Positions 29,401 to 43,286 of a DNA stretch of 64,000 bases are shown piece after piece (the first letter of the stretch is position 1; each line of letters opens with the position of its first letter). Under the pieces are notes generated by a model. It saw nothing but the letters and a program-made list of their open reading frames with translations, had not been told where the DNA came from and did not search any database. The DNA comes from Amia ocellicauda (Eukaryota; Chordata; Actinopteri; Amiiformes; Amiidae), in NCBI RefSeq assembly GCF_036373705.1, contig NC_089867.1, positions 14,699,001 to 14,763,000 on the forward strand, in the 5' to 3' direction. The position numbers and the translations under genes are program-made.

Positions 29401-30003
29401 TTCAGTGCTTGTACAGAGAATAAAAAATGCTATCGTTTTCCTTTGGCCTTTTTGCACAATATCAAAATTGTTGGTTAAAAAAGTACCTTGCTTCCTGTTT
29501 GGTATGTAAAATTTAAAATCCCTATCTGTTAGGCTATATACAATAGAATGCCAGGTAAATTAAAAGATGGAAAGAAATTAAAATGGGTACCACCACAGTT
29601 CTTCCCACCCCTTTCTCATCCTCCCTTTTTTGGGAGGATGTGTTCAACTCTACTGTTTCCCTTTGTTTCAGAGTTCAAGGGTCACAATGCATAGAGTAAA
29701 GCAAACAACACTCTGGCAAGTAAGGCTGTGATCCTAAAAGCGGCAGACGAGGTTCTTGTGAAGTTGAATATCACAATGGGAGATCCATTGAAAAAAAGGG
29801 TTATTTACAAGTATAGTAAAAGCTGGCTTTGCTGAAAGTTGGATTTTTAAGGTTTCATAAGTTCCAAATGTAAACATAGATATCTCTTTATAAATTACAC
29901 TTTTAATCTGCATCGTATACATTTTCCTTAATGGTAAGTGTTTTTTTGTATGGTTACCACTTCAACAGCTCTTGCGCTGGCATGTTTTTTCCAACCAGAA
30001 GCC
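26415..30003 (-). other. fam83h: Probable fam83h 3' UTR
   Basis: This 3.6-kb AT-rich stretch follows the fam83h stop codon on the minus strand. It holds no convincing gene on either strand. A minus-strand poly(A) signal (TTTATT on plus) lies at 26429-26434. Earlier signals may be used, so the length is an upper estimate. Confidence 0.45.
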
Positions 30004-33000
30004 TTATTTTTTGCTTTTGAAGAGGCCCAGCTTTGGTTTTGTCTTGCCTACACTCCCTTCCTCCTCAGAATCCATGTTCTTGTTGCCGTCTTCCTTGTTC
30101 TTGTAAAAGACCTCAAAGCGGCTGTAGACCTTCTTCTCCTTGCGCATGCTCTCCATCTTCTTGAGCAGGTTGTCCCGGTCCTCTGGGTTTGTTTGTGTCT
30201 GTTGGAACCGGCTCCTGCTCTGGTAGGAGCTGGCATTCCTGGAAGAGTCCACTGTTGTGTCGGCATTGTCGCCCTCCTTGGGACTGTCCATGCTACCTGC
30301 AGACTGTTTCTCCATCCTGTTTTTCTGGCTGTTAGCGGATATCTGTTCCAGGATGACTTTGGTGTCGTCCCTGAGGTTGCTGCTGTAGAGGACATTGGCG
30401 GTGGATGTTTGGAAGCGGCTCTGGCTTGGTTTCGTTGTGGCAGGTTTTTGGACAACCTTCTCCTCTTTGGTCTCAGTTGTCTTCACAGTCTCTACCTGGT
30501 CCGACTTAGTGGAGCTCTGAGATAAGGTGGGAGACTTGGAAGGCAGCTCCTCAGTCACTTCCTGGACTGTACTCATGGTCTGAGCTGCCAACTTTTCTTC
30601 AGTTGTGGCTGCTGCTGTCCCCTTCTTATCACTTTTTGTTCCAAGGAGGCCCTTGAGCTTCTGAGTTTGCTTCTTGATGAAATCCTTGGCTTTGGATTCC
30701 TGCTTCCCTTCACCCCCATCCAGAAGATTCAGAGATGAATTAGAGCCGAAGGTCTTGTGCAATTTTTCTGAGTTGTCAGACGAAGCCAGTGCCGAGATGC
30801 TCATGCTGCGAGACTTCTTCATCTCACTCTTCTGGGAATCTGTAGCATCTTTCAGAATATCATCAGAGCAGGAGGCATTGCGCGAAACAGGGGTCTTAGT
30901 GGGGGGATCTCTTTTAAAGATTTTGGGTGACGCAAAGGGTTTGGATGACTTTGGAGCAGGTTCTTTAGGTGGAACTTCGGCAGCAGGTTTGACCTCTTGC
31001 TGCACTGGAGCTTGAGGCTCTTGTACTTTGTCCTTAGGTTCTGACGGTTTTACGGAGACCTGTGCTGGAGGCGTCACTAAGATGTCTGGCTTTTTAAAAG
31101 CAGGTTCTGGGCTGTTGCTGGCAGCATCTGCAGCCATCTTGGTAGCCTTTCGTTTGGCAGCTAATTCTTTAAAGTACGAAAGTCTGGCCTCTGGATTGTT
31201 CATGTCCACTTGTGGCATTGTGCTCAAAAATGGTTTCACAGGTGGGGTGACCTTTGCAGGCTCCACTGGTGCAGGTTTATTTGGCGTTTCTTCACTTGCA
31301 GCGACTTTTGGCTTTTCGTCTGTTATATGTGCATCAGCTACAGAAGAGTCTTTAGTGGTTGTCTTATTCTGGCTGCTCAAATTAAACTCAAATGGTTCCC
31401 TTACAATGGACCGCCTCTTCTCCAGAATCTGAGCCACAATAGAAGAGGTCCTCAGGGGATCATTCTCATCTTCTTCAGTCATTTCTGTTGTTTTAAGCTG
31501 CGTGGTGCTGTGCTGCTCTAGCTTGGAGGAGCTAAAGATCAGCGAGGAGCGTAGTCTGGAGCTCCTCTGAAGCAGGGGATTCATCCTGGTGCGGAAGGAC
31601 TCGTGCTTTGTAATGCTGGTTTCTCTGCCCTCTTTGGGCGCTGTATCCTCGGCTCCCTCAACTGCTGTTTTGGAGATTGCGAGCAAGGATTCCCCCGGCG
31701 GGACATTACTTGATGTTTCAGGCAAGAGCGGCCTGCCGTAACGTGGGAGATCACTAGTTTTGAACACAGGCATCTTAGGGGGCTCTCTGGTGGCGTACCT
31801 GGGCACTGAAGCCTCTGGGCCGTGTAGCTGTCCCTCTGAAGGGTGGGAGGGCTCTTCAAAGGCATCAGACCCAAGAGGCTGCTGAAGACCCTCCTCTCCA
31901 GTGTCCTCAAAGTTACTCAGGAAGGATGAGATCCTCCATTTGCGCAGCCCCTGCTTGTCACCCAGGTCTTCTGGCTGGCGTTCCAGACTGGATTCGTGGA
32001 AGAGGTGCTTCTGATCCGAGGGGGCCATCTGGGAGGGGGAGCTCAGGCAGACGACCGGCTGCCCCGAGTTGTGTCGTCTTTGAGGGGCTTGCCCGTACCG
32101 CCCCTCGCCTGGGGCCATTACATTCATTGAGTCCTGCTTTATGTCCTTGGAGGAGGTGGAAGACATGTAATCTAGCATGTAATTGCCTGTGCCCGGTGGC
32201 TCTAGCATGTCATGGGGATACTGGTGGTCATCGGGGTACTCTTCCACTTGGTGGTACCCTCGGATCTTCTCATAGATGCCCTTCCCCGAACCCATCCCCT
32301 CACCCTGGCGGTACATATGCTCTCTCTGGTACTGGCTGCTCTGCGTCTCAGTCTCTTCTAGGTTGTTCATGACCCGGTGCTTCATAAACTGACGGGAGGA
32401 GGAGTAACTCTCATGGGTCCCCTCTGCATAGCTGTGCCTCTTGTATGCATTCATCTCCATCTTATTGGAGGCCGTCACGGTTCTGCCGTGGTCCATGTAA
32501 GACCGCTCCATCTCAAACTGCTGGCCATACCTCTGGCTGTACATCTGCATCGGCGGCAGATCCAGGGGTAGGCGGTAAGGCTCTTCCCGCCTAAAGGGCA
32601 TCATGTCCCTCTCCAGGTCCATGCGGTCCGAGTATCCTGACCGCTCAGAGTGCCGAGAGCTCTCCACGTGCAGGTACCCCTTCGGCTTGCGGAAGGATGG
32701 CACCCTTGTGTTTCTGTACTGGGCGGTGGAGTAGCCACTGTCTCCTGGTATGGGTACCAGCGCTTTCTCCAGGACCAATGGCTGGGACTGGGCGTACAGG
32801 ATGCGGAACTCCTCGTCAAACGTGGTCACCAGCTCCCCCAGGAATAGGTGGGCGATGCAGCGGTGGATCTTCTCAAATGACCACATGAAGCTGAGAGAGA
32901 GGGAGGGAGAGAAAAGGGAGGAGATTATCAGACAATGTCCAGAAAAGTCAAGGGACATTCTTGCAAAAGCATTAATTATGCAGTTTATATTACAATCATT

Positions 33001-35107
33001 AAAACACTTCTTATTAAGAAATGTTATATGGATCAATTCAATTGTAGTGTGAGAGCAGTTTATAATGTAATGATTAATTTACACGACACTTATTATAATA
33101 TTACACTGCAAGGTTTCACAGCCTGGAAGCAGTTAGGGCTGGAACTTGAAGCATAAGGAATGCTGTTAAGACAAACACATGCTACGTCTGACCTGTAGTT
33201 CCCACTGAGTACAGCCTTGCAGTCAGACAGCAGGAAGCGGTCCATCACCTGGCCCTTGAAAGACTTCCCAGTGCGGCAGAAGTACGTGGTGCCTGCCACC
33301 GTTCGCACACGCATGAACTGCAACACACACACAAAACACAAACATGAACTCCCTGAACAACAAATGTTTCTGCTGTATTTATCATCTTTTTGCACAGCTT
33401 ACATAATGAAAAACGATGACCTGAGCAGAGAAAGGAAAAAAGAACACTGCTCACAGGGAGGAGAACCCGCCACTCACATGGATCAGGTCCAGGTTGACCT
33501 TGCAGTTGGCCACCATGGCGATGAAGTGGTGCGCATTGAGCTCGTCCAGCAGGACGTACACGGGGACCCTGCGCATCGCTGCGTCTAAGAGGTCAGCGAA
33601 GATGTCAACATCTGTGAACATGTCCATCACCACAGCGATGACCTACAATGGAGAGGATGAGGTGCCTCATTTGGATCAAAATCACACACACCAGCCAGCC
33701 AGCCATCCGCTCGACAGCACTGGCTTACAAACACATCATTTAAAAGAATCTAAAGAAAGAGATAAATTCTGAGAACTGCTTTCATTAATGTATTTGTATA
33801 GTGCCATTCATTCCAAAGGCAACTCAAAGCACTTTACAAGAGCGTTTACATTTCAGATTATAATAAATAATTAAAATATAATAGGTTAGAATAATCCATA
33901 CAAAATAAGCAAGATTAGTTCAAACAAACAAAACAACTAGAGGCATAAACCTCAAAAGCATAATATCAATTTAAAAATGCTAATCTATAAAAATGTGTCT
34001 TTAGTCTACTTTTAGAAGTATGAAGTGATGGTGCTATTCTGATGGCAGAGAACGTTTCCACATGCAGCCCTTTCCTTTTCTTTTGTATATTGGGATGCAG
34101 AGAAGGCCACTGTCAGCTGACCTCGAGGTAAGCACCTCTGTTAAATACTTAGGGGCCTTTCCATTGAGTGCTTTGTATGTGAATACAAACATTTTAAAAT
34201 CAATCCTAAAACGTTATGGACCAGTGTTAGTGAAGCCAACACTGGGGAGAGATGGACCAATTATTTGTGTTGGTTAGGAGCCTAGCATTGACATTCTGCA
34301 CAAGCTGGTGACACGACCGAGCCTGACTAGTAATACATTAAAATTGGGCATTACAATAATCCAGTCTTGATTAATAAATTCAATAATTATTTTCTGAACA
34401 TCTGAAAAAGAAATGGCCTGACCATGGCAATGTTTCTTATGTGATAAAAAGAGTTTGTTTACTGTGAGATTATCTGAATCTAATTCAACGCCCTAGATTT
34501 CTCACTTCAGGTTTCATGTTAGACTTCAGGATTCCCATATCAACTAGATTCAATCAGTTTCTGAGAGTCAAGTTTTGACTTGATTTAACCCGATTGATGT
34601 GTGTCGTGTGTGCGTGTGTAAACCTGTGTGTCTATGAATCTCCGCTCTCACCTGCATCGCGTTCTTGATGAGTCGTCGGGCCTGCTCCTTGATACTGGGC
34701 ATGTTGGGGTCAGATGGGTTGACCAGTGTTGTGACCTCTGTGGGGCCAATGAAGCTGTGCTGCAGGTGGGGCCAGCCCAGGTCCAGGCCGGGAGCATCCA
34801 GGTCAGAGTGGAGAGGCCAGTAAGTGTCGGAGGAACCTTCGGGGTCCGGGAGCCCACTCTCCAGGTAAGGGTATTCTGGCTGGGCGATCATGCGGGGGGC
34901 CTGCACATTGTGCTTGATGTGATCGATCTCAGGCTGGGCCAGGAAGCCCACTACGTCCTGGCTCTGCAGGAAATCATAGTAGCCCTCCAGGTCGTCCTCC
35001 ACCAGCACGTCGATGGCTAGCCGATACTCCTCGCGGTAGTGCGGTGGCAGGTAGTTGGGGTCCAGGGGGTTGTCCCCCACCGAGGAGCTCTGGGAGCGTC
35101 GCGCCAT
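30004..35107 (-). CDS. fam83h: FAM83H protein (DUF1669, CK1-anchoring)
   Basis: Four coding exons on the minus strand (35107-34652, 33642-33478, 33317-33193, 32890-30004) join in frame to 1210 residues; human FAM83H has 1179. The N-terminus MARRSQSSS...[13 protein letters not shown] is nearly the human one. The DUF1669 pseudo-phospholipase-D domain fills roughly residues 1-300. The two FxxxF motifs tied to casein kinase 1 binding are present as FMWSF (250-254) and FDEEF (273-277), offset by three from human. The middle is disordered and Ser/Pro-rich, and includes [18 protein letters not shown]. The conserved tail has [19 protein letters not shown] and [19 protein letters not shown] and ends in FKSKK. 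FAM83H places CK1 on keratin filaments, and truncations cause human enamel defects. The start is the MARRS codon; an upstream in-frame ATG lies in probable intron or UTR sequence. Confidence 0.97.
33780..34560. repeat. Interspersed repeat in fam83h intron
   Basis: The block begins with 'tgtatagtgccattcatt...caaagcactttacaa' and continues with wording such as 'ttgagtgctttgtatgtgaatacaaacattttaaaatcaat' and 'gcattacaataatccagtc', known to me from an abundant but poorly classified fish repeat. It is diverged and has no intact reading frame. The intron lies between coding exons 1 and 2. Confidence 0.5.
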
Positions 35108-36612
35108 GTTGGGAGAGAGGTGGCGTGGCCTGGGGGTGGGGGAGGGGGACTCAGCCTGACAGAGAGAGGGAGAGAGAGCGAGCGATACCATCAGACCCTG
35201 ACGAATAAGTTCATCCACATGGAGTAGTTTTGAATGGACAGTGATATGACATGACAGTGGTTCTCAACCCTTGTCCTCGAGTGCTCCTGTGTGTGTTTTT
35301 GATGCCACCTTTTGATGCCAATTATTGCATCAGACATTTTTTATTATTTATTAACTCTTGAACAGTAGGAGACAATTCAGAAGAGGCAGATAAAATACGG
35401 AGAGCTCAGCAGGAATATTAAAAACAGACTCTGCAAATTATGAAGAAAATAAAAACCAATCACATCCATTTGTATTATTGTCATTAATGTAGATGGTTTA
35501 TTTGAGGATACAATGGCGCCCTAGGTTGTACAGTTTTAATGGGCATTTTTATTGCTTTTGGACAAAGTGGCTTCCTTATTATGAATAAGACCGGAAGTGA
35601 TTTGCAAGATCCTTCTTCCGGATTGTCCTCCATGTTGTGTAACCCACTTGTTCATTTAAAAGAAGCACTGGAAAATTCCTAAGTCAAGCACTATCCATTC
35701 TTACAGTCTCACAGCTCCCGATCCAATACTGTTAAACTCCAGGTTCCCCTGCTGAATATATTCACCAGCATCCAACCTCCCCAGACTACACTCAGCATGC
35801 ACCACCAGCCCACTGCCATGTAATCACAGTCACTTTCTGTGAAATGCAATCTCAAACCTCAGTACTTCTGGAGACACACAATGTTTTCACAGTGAAATGC
35901 CACCACAATTTCTGCTCCACAATTACAAATCACTCACAAAGCAAATAATTCACATAACATAATGGGGGAAAAGAAATCTGTCATCATCATCAGTATTCAT
36001 TTTATTTAATATTCACATTTAATTACCTCTGCTAAGATCACAGGAACAGGACAATACTTTAATCTATGTTACCACGCCCTCTCTCTCTCTCCGTCTCTCT
36101 CTTATGTAGCCATATTACTGATGAATCCCAGTCCAGGCTGTTTGTTCACAGCTAACAGAAGGAGACCTGTGGCAGCAGACTGCAGGCAAAGGAGTTTACC
36201 TGGGCTGCAAAGAGCAGTCCTCTCAAACATTGCAATCAAAAGCAGTCTTCTCTGAAGTGTAAATATCTCTGCACTGTGTGAATGTGCAGACAGTGTACAC
36301 ACACAGGGCTGGGAGTATATGGCTTGACAGGAGTTGTATTCAGTCATGCCATGGCTTGTCTGACTCATGGTTAGAGCTCAGTCTTGGCACAAGGTTGAAG
36401 CCCTGGGGAGAACAATTACATTTCTATCCATCTATCTATCAATGTATGTGTTTATATTTAAACAAGAATATTGATGAAGGGTAACTGCCAAAGCTCGTAT
36501 GTGCCTTTACAGATTATCATTATACTGCGATGAAACCCAATCAGCACTATGATACTGACAATGTTCAGGACCAGTCCACTCCCTTGCACAGGCATTGACA
36601 GTGAGCTGGTAG

Positions 36613-36642
36613 TGGGAGTGGGAGTGGGGGTGGGGGTGGGGG
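36613..36642 (+). repeat. G-rich tract with quadruplex potential
   Basis: Five runs of three to five G, separated by single or few bases, form a (GGGAGT)(GGGGGT)n pattern. This fits the usual G-quadruplex motif on the plus strand of fam83h intron 1. Confidence 0.6.
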
Positions 36643-39600
36643 AAACCTGCAGTCTGATATGGAGACACACCCGCTGACAGTAACACAGTGAGGCCCGCAG
36701 TGAAGGCAGCCTGTGGCTCCAGACTTGCTGATTCAGTTCTCTGCATGCCTAACATCCACTTCCTCCCACCCCAGCAGATTCAGTTTGCAAAGCCAAATCT
36801 CCTTCTCAGCGTGTTCCGCTCAACATTTTTCTCAACTATTTTCTCACGGCAACAGTCCACTTTAATTTAGCCTTGCTTCTTTATGTTTTATCCAGCTGGG
36901 TACTGTAATAAGAAATATATTTCATAATCTGTTTTTAAATAATTGTATGTACTACTTTATTTTTTTAATTATTATTATATAAAGTGGTGCAAGGAAAAAA
37001 AATATTAGGGATTAAGCAGTTTTGTGAGAAGGGTGTGTAAAAAGTACGACCAGTTCGCTGTACAGGTTCTCTCTCTGAATGAAACAGTGCTATGGGCGTC
37101 ATTGTGCTTCCAAAAAGGCCTTTCATGGGTGTGTCAATTTCAGGATAATTGTGAAGAATGCAATGGCTCCTCAATGGCAAAGTTCAAAGGAGAGAAAGTA
37201 TAATTAAAATGACACCAACATTGTCTAATTAAAAAGCCCCAGAAATTAGAAGTGGAAAAAAGCAAGAATTTTCTCATGCTTGATTAAAGGTTTAATCTGA
37301 CAACCAATTACCTGGAGAATAAACTTTTTTTTGTGTTTAAGGGACAGATTGAAAATGACAGCAAATAACCTGGGGCTCTCTGAGTGCTATCCTGTGATCT
37401 TGCTTCTGCAAAGCTGTTTACAGGAGCTACAAGGTTCTTGTTCATGGTATAAACAGTTCATGCACTTTCTTGGAGAAAACTTTACTCTGAGTAAAAAACA
37501 CTGATTGCCTTATTCAAGGAATAATCCCACCACAGAAAAAGCCACTGTCATGTATTAAAAGTAAATATTGCGCGTGTCCAATTTCATGCTGATTAATGCA
37601 CAGCAGCTTTGCCCTTAAAGAGTGCATTGACTTCAATGCGTATCACGCTTAAACTTAAGGCACACTTAAGTAGTAGACTAAGCTGAAACTTCCCTGAAGT
37701 CATGTTATGAAACTAGACAGGCCATGGACAGAGGTGAGGCTCAAGGGGGTGCCCACAGTTCCCAGCAATTTTACAAGTGAAAGGCTTCAGTCTGGTATTG
37801 ATTTTGCAAAACACACAGTTTACATTGGGGACTCAAATGTGGAACTGCACAACTGAGAAAGTTCACTTACGGGCTTCTGCGTATCCTGCACAGCCAAGAT
37901 TTCTCTCTTAAGACAACTGTCATGTAGGATGAAGTATATTCCCAATATTTTGAATAGTTCAGCAGACAGGTAGGCAAATTACACTCTCTGGCATTCCTCC
38001 ACGGCTGTGTACACAGTGCAAAACAGGACCCAGCTATTTTCTTCCGTCCTTCCATGGTTTGTTATCTTCAGGACTACGGAGTGGCCTGAGCAGGTTTCTG
38101 AGCTGGGTCTCCTTTCCCACAGTGACACTTCGGAAACTTACAGTGTTTCAGCCCACAGTGTTTTTGTCATGGTTACAGTTCTCACAAACAATGCTCTTTA
38201 GGGGAAGGAATAACAATCCTAAAAATACATCAGTCAAGTTCTCTGGAACAGATCGACATTCAAAGGAAGGGATAAATAACAAACTATATGAAACTGGCTT
38301 CAAATACCCCTCCCCACCCCCCCACTCACAGCAGCCAGGCAGGCAGGACTGTACAGCTGTGCTGTTTGTACACAGTGCTATGGAAACTGAAGTCTTCAGT
38401 GTGACAGCCCTCTTGCACAGTGGTGGGCATTGAGCAACACAGCCTGCATGACTGCAACCCACTGCTGTCAGTGTGTATGTGTGTGTGTGTGTCGCACAGT
38501 CTTGGCAATGGCCTATCTAAGCATAAATACCGTGAACATGAAATATGTGCAGCCAGAACCCAGGTTCAGAATGCCATCACCAGTACACCTCCCGACTTCC
38601 TAAGCCACACAGCCTTAAACAAGCAACACACCCACTGCACTGCACCATGCCAACAACCACGCACCGGCTTTGTATGCTCTTCCTAGTTTAAGTTATCGTA
38701 ACAGGCCCCTCTCCACAACGAACGAGACATACTGATTCATCCCTCTGATTCAGCATAGGGCAACATCAGGGGGGTGACCGCGTTCCCTGTAGAAAAACAT
38801 CATTGCCCAAAGCTGTACATCTGCTTCAGGCGTGCTTAATCACCCGTTACACAAGAGCCGGAGATACAGCCCCTGTGTGGCCCTGGTTCAGACTGTGGCT
38901 TCTGCAGGTCCTCAAGCTGCCTGTTTGGGTGTGTGACACAGAACACCTGTGTGCAGCAACATGGGACAGCGGATAGCACCAGGTGATTGGGGACCAGTCA
39001 CACGAGGCTTGTTTTTCCCGTTTCACAGTGACCAGTCATGCTTTTAATGCGGTATAAGAATCACATCAGTGCATGAGTAAAAGCCCTCAGGCCAATCAGA
39101 AAACATGCACTGCCTTGTTACATACTTGTTGTTTGACTTAAAAACTTTGAAACAATCTTTCGAAATACAAACACCGGCATTTGAAACATTTTTGTTGAGC
39201 TTTTCCATCACCAAGAACCTGTGTTGTCGTTTTACAAAGAATATGCCATCAGCTCAGCTTGGTGGGAAATCCTCTGTGCTAATAACGGTGCTAATATGCA
39301 TCGGTGACACCTGCTGTTGTGTTCGCCTGGCATGCCGTGATGTTCAGCGCTGCTGTGTTGGGTGTACAGGCTGTTCCTCAAACTCCGTGCTTGTGCTGGT
39401 GACAGATGTTTCAGCAGCTGTCCTCACCACTATTCTCATTATAAACAGACAGACAGGAGATTTCTGTTCTTCAGTCATAGGAGATGCTCAAAGCCCCCCG
39501 CTGTGAGCTGACATCAACCAATCACCCCCAACCCCACCTCACACTCACAGCAGTATATTAACAGCCCCACAACTCCAGGGAAACTCAGGACAGCGGCAGC

Positions 39601-40327
39601 TTTTACCCCCCACTGTTAAGAGTTATACGCTCAGCTGTGGTCAATCAATAGCCCCCCTACCCTTGCGTGCTCCTGTGTACTGTGCAGCACTAGCACTAGA
39701 TGAGAAAAAAAAATCTTTGACCAGTGTGGCACACATTTCTACCAGTCAGTCATCATGTAAGGAACATGATGTAACTGGCTTTCACCTCTCCTTCCCTGTA
39801 ATATTGTCACTATGGGCTCCTCAGGGAGGTGCCACTTATCTCTGTCCCCCACCCTTATCTCTGGGTAGGACTCTATACAAAATGAAAGCTCAGCCAAAAT
39901 GCAAAACAGTCCTCATTCCTAAAGCTTGACAGTAGGCTGCCTAAAGAATGGAGGTTTATTCCAGAGAGCGGCCAATTTCCAGCCTGGTACCGAGGTCACA
40001 GAGCCGGGACACTGTCTCACCTGCAGCTGACTGAAGTTCAATCTGCTGAAACAATGATCAGACCAGAAACTGCCACTACAGACACATTATTTAGTTTTGC
40101 GCAAATGAATTTCCAAATAAATTCCATCATAGGCAACATTCATAATCTCTCTGTCCTCTGCCTTCAACAGCAATGACTTTTAGCACAGAACACCCGATTT
40201 CCACTACGCAGGGCTCTACTGTGGGGCAAGACAGATCCTGCAGCACAGAGACAGCACAGCTCTCAGGCTCCAATACAACTTTCATTTGTGTCTGTACTCT
40301 CACTATTTCTGCAACTACACACGCATC

Positions 40328-40530
40328 ACATTATTATTATTCATTTTCTTAGCAGACACCCTTATCCAGGGTGACTTACAATTGTTACATTATATCACAT
40401 TATTTTTACATTTTACCCATTTATAGCCATCTAGGTAAAGTACCTTGCTCAAGGGTACAACAGCAGGTACCCCACCTGGAACTGAACCCACAATCCAGAG
40501 TCCAGAGCCCTAACCACTACTCCACACTAC
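40328..40530. repeat. SINE-like interspersed repeat
   Basis: The stretch has a 'cttagcagacacccttatcc...gtgacttacaattg' head, a 'ctaggtaaagtaccttgctcaagggtac' middle and an 'agagccctaaccactactcc' tail, the layout of a very common ray-finned fish repeat. The exact family name is not certain. Confidence 0.6.
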
Positions 40531-42349
40531 TGAGACAGTCCCCACCCACCACTGCCAAGGAGCAGCAGCAGCAGCAGCAAGCCCTGTTGATCAGCGCTCT
40601 CTCTCCAATGTACAAAGGGCAGGGAGACACAGCAAGATCAATGCAACCACAGAGAGAGCGACAGAACCGGATTTAAAGTCTACACAGCCACTAAGTCACA
40701 TAACAGGCTTCCCATAAAGCAGCAACATAAAACAAAGGCTGGCTGCAGTGGGACACATCTCAAGCAGGACTGTCCTGGAAGATACAAGTGTGCTTCAATT
40801 AATAGGCTTTCCCCTTATTCGCACAGATGGTGGTGGTGTGTTATCTTATCTGTCCCAGCACTGGGTGGAGGCCCACAATGCACTGCACTGAAGCGGAATT
40901 CCTGTATTCAACCATTCTGGAATGTTTACCTTTAGACACGGTTACAGCCAGACCAGCACTGAGGGGGTAACTGCAGGAGCAACTAACGAGAGCTTTCATT
41001 GTTGGTGTGAAAAATTAAAGCTTTATTCAATATTCACAATGAACTGATGCATCTGAAAATCTGAAGTGAATGGACATTTTTTAACTTCCCTCCCCTCATT
41101 GTTTTAACTCAGCCATCAGCAGTATAATTTCTCCATTCTGAACATCACAGCTCCCAGGTAATTCTCATGAGTTACACCAACCCTCTGCCACAGACTACAA
41201 CTACATGATGGTCGTAGGACGTTGATTTACAAGCTCATTATATTGCTATTAAACACTTACTCGTGACACTGCAAATGAAGCTCAAAGGAGAACACAGTAT
41301 ATGGAATTTGCAGTCAGGATCAGAGCCCAGCGGAGTCAGAGTCCAGGCCCTAGTTTCTGGTGCCCCCCAAAATGTTGCCACCCTAGGTTGAGTCGCACCG
41401 GCTCTCCCTGCAGCACAGGAGACGTAGCTCACAGCCTGTCATTAGGCATGCGGCCTATCGGTTACTGTTATCAACACATTCATTAAGCTACAGATTTCTC
41501 TCTTAACGTTGGTTTGCCATTTCACACTTAGAATACGATTTCATGATGAAAGCTGTTTATGGCAGATCCATTGATACAAAAACATTTTTTAAATCCCACA
41601 CATTTCCACCAATACAATAAATTAAGAAAACATAATAAATATTCCAACTTTTTTTTTCCTCCTGATTTTAATATCTAGGATATAACTAAACAATATATCA
41701 CTTGCCATGTTCTTTCTATAGGACTACATTAGACAGACCCATGCCATCTGTGTGCCAGAGTACATTACTGCAATTACAGCAATTTCTCAATATCATGGAA
41801 ACATATTTGGCAGCACGTTGTGCAATGTATTATATCACTAAATTATTTTATTATATGTTGCAAGGTGTTGTATGTTACTGTATTCGGTTTGAATCATTGG
41901 AACCAGTTACGTTTTTCTGTATATTCATGAATATATCAGAACAACGTTATTACTGTATTAAAACAAAGTATTAAAACAGACCAAAGTGATTAAATAAGAT
42001 GTATTGTTCATTCAACAGTACATAAAATTGAAACATGTTGTTTAACAAAGTAGCTTATCTGTGAGGCCTACTGAGAACTACATTTCAATGAAGAGATCTT
42101 AATTGTATGGGACTATTATAATCATTATTATAATCTCTTCCCTTTCACATCTAAAATTAATTTTCAGGAGCTGTAAAACAAGGCAGATTATTTTCAGTCC
42201 TCCAAATTGGACAGCTTCAACAAGTGGATTCATAATTTCGTATAACCACTTTGAAAGTCGTTCATCCCGGGCCCCCGGTCAGATGGTATGTGTTTTAATC
42301 TCGGTTGTGCACGGTTATTTAAATTGCTTTTGATTTTGCATTCAACTCC

Positions 42350-43252
42350 CAGATTAAGGTGCAATTGAGCCGCCCTGCTCCTCCCGCAGACACCCTGTGG
42401 TTACGGGCGCAGTAGCGCGTAAATACGCTAATCCCAGCCGGTAGACATCTTAATACATCCAGACTCAATTAACCTGAAACTAACTGCAACTGCAAAGACA
42501 CGATCATCCACAGAGCAGGAAAACAACCCGAAACGTGGGAACAGGAGCCTTCAGGGCAGGAGCGCACGGAGCGCCGTCGGCGGTGTAGCCACAGCTCGGT
42601 GAGGTGCGAGTGGAGGAGCGACAGCTACAGCCGCCCCGAAACAACCCGAGAAAGTGCGATCTAAGATATTACTACTTTTCTTTTTGTGACCCAGGTAAAT
42701 CTCCATGCTTTAGAGGTTAAAATAAGCGTGTGTGCCGTCACGCATGCTGTCTAGATCTCGCACCGCAGCTGCTCTTCCGGGACCCTCCACACCTGGGCGC
42801 TTTCCCCCGGGAAACACCGGCAAACCCAGCGCCTTCACGGTCTAGGATCACACACTACTGGACACAATACTCCACCGGATCAAACCGAGGAGCCACGTAT
42901 CTGTCTGCGCTTTCGGGCAGATCCGTCGCACACAGCCCCCGCGCCAACCCCCCGTCCCGCCGGGAGCTCGACCCGCGTCTCACCTGGCCAGGTATCCGTG
43001 CAGAGGTGTAAGCCCAGCTCCTCTGCTTATTCGCCCTTTGTATTCAAAACTCCCTGCTCTGCGTTGTGTTTGTATTCGTCTTCCTCCACTTCTTGTTGTT
43101 GTTGTTCTTCTTCTTGTCCTCCTCCTCCTCCTTTTCCCCCCACTCTTTCTTCCTGCCTTTCTCTCCCGTGTGTGAGCGCGTCCTCTCCCCGGCTCAGACT
43201 CCACCCCTGTGTGCGGCGCAGGCGGACTCCGGCGGGACCTGTTTGCGCTTCA

Positions 43253-43286
<34 letters not shown>

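Larger units (their letters stand above)
35130..42983 (-). other. fam83h: Long first intron of fam83h
   Basis: The intron runs from the donor at the 5' non-coding exon (exon end 42984) to an acceptor near 35130 or 35156. I found no convincing exon in it on either strand. It carries a G-rich tract at 36613-36642, a repeat at 40328-40530 and several AT-rich segments, and is otherwise unremarkable. Confidence 0.5.

Noticed and set aside
29938-30525. 195-codon plus-strand frame near 30 kb
   Set aside because: It lies opposite the conserved fam83h C-terminus and shows no domain.
34568-35218. N-terminal extension of FAM83H from an upstream in-frame ATG near 35218
   Set aside because: The family starts at MARRS, and good acceptors lie between the upstream ATG and this start, so the extension is probably intronic.
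35255-35345. Possible third hAT MITE starting 'cagtggttctcaaccc'
   Set aside because: One end looks hAT-like but I found no matching inverted end or target duplication downstream.
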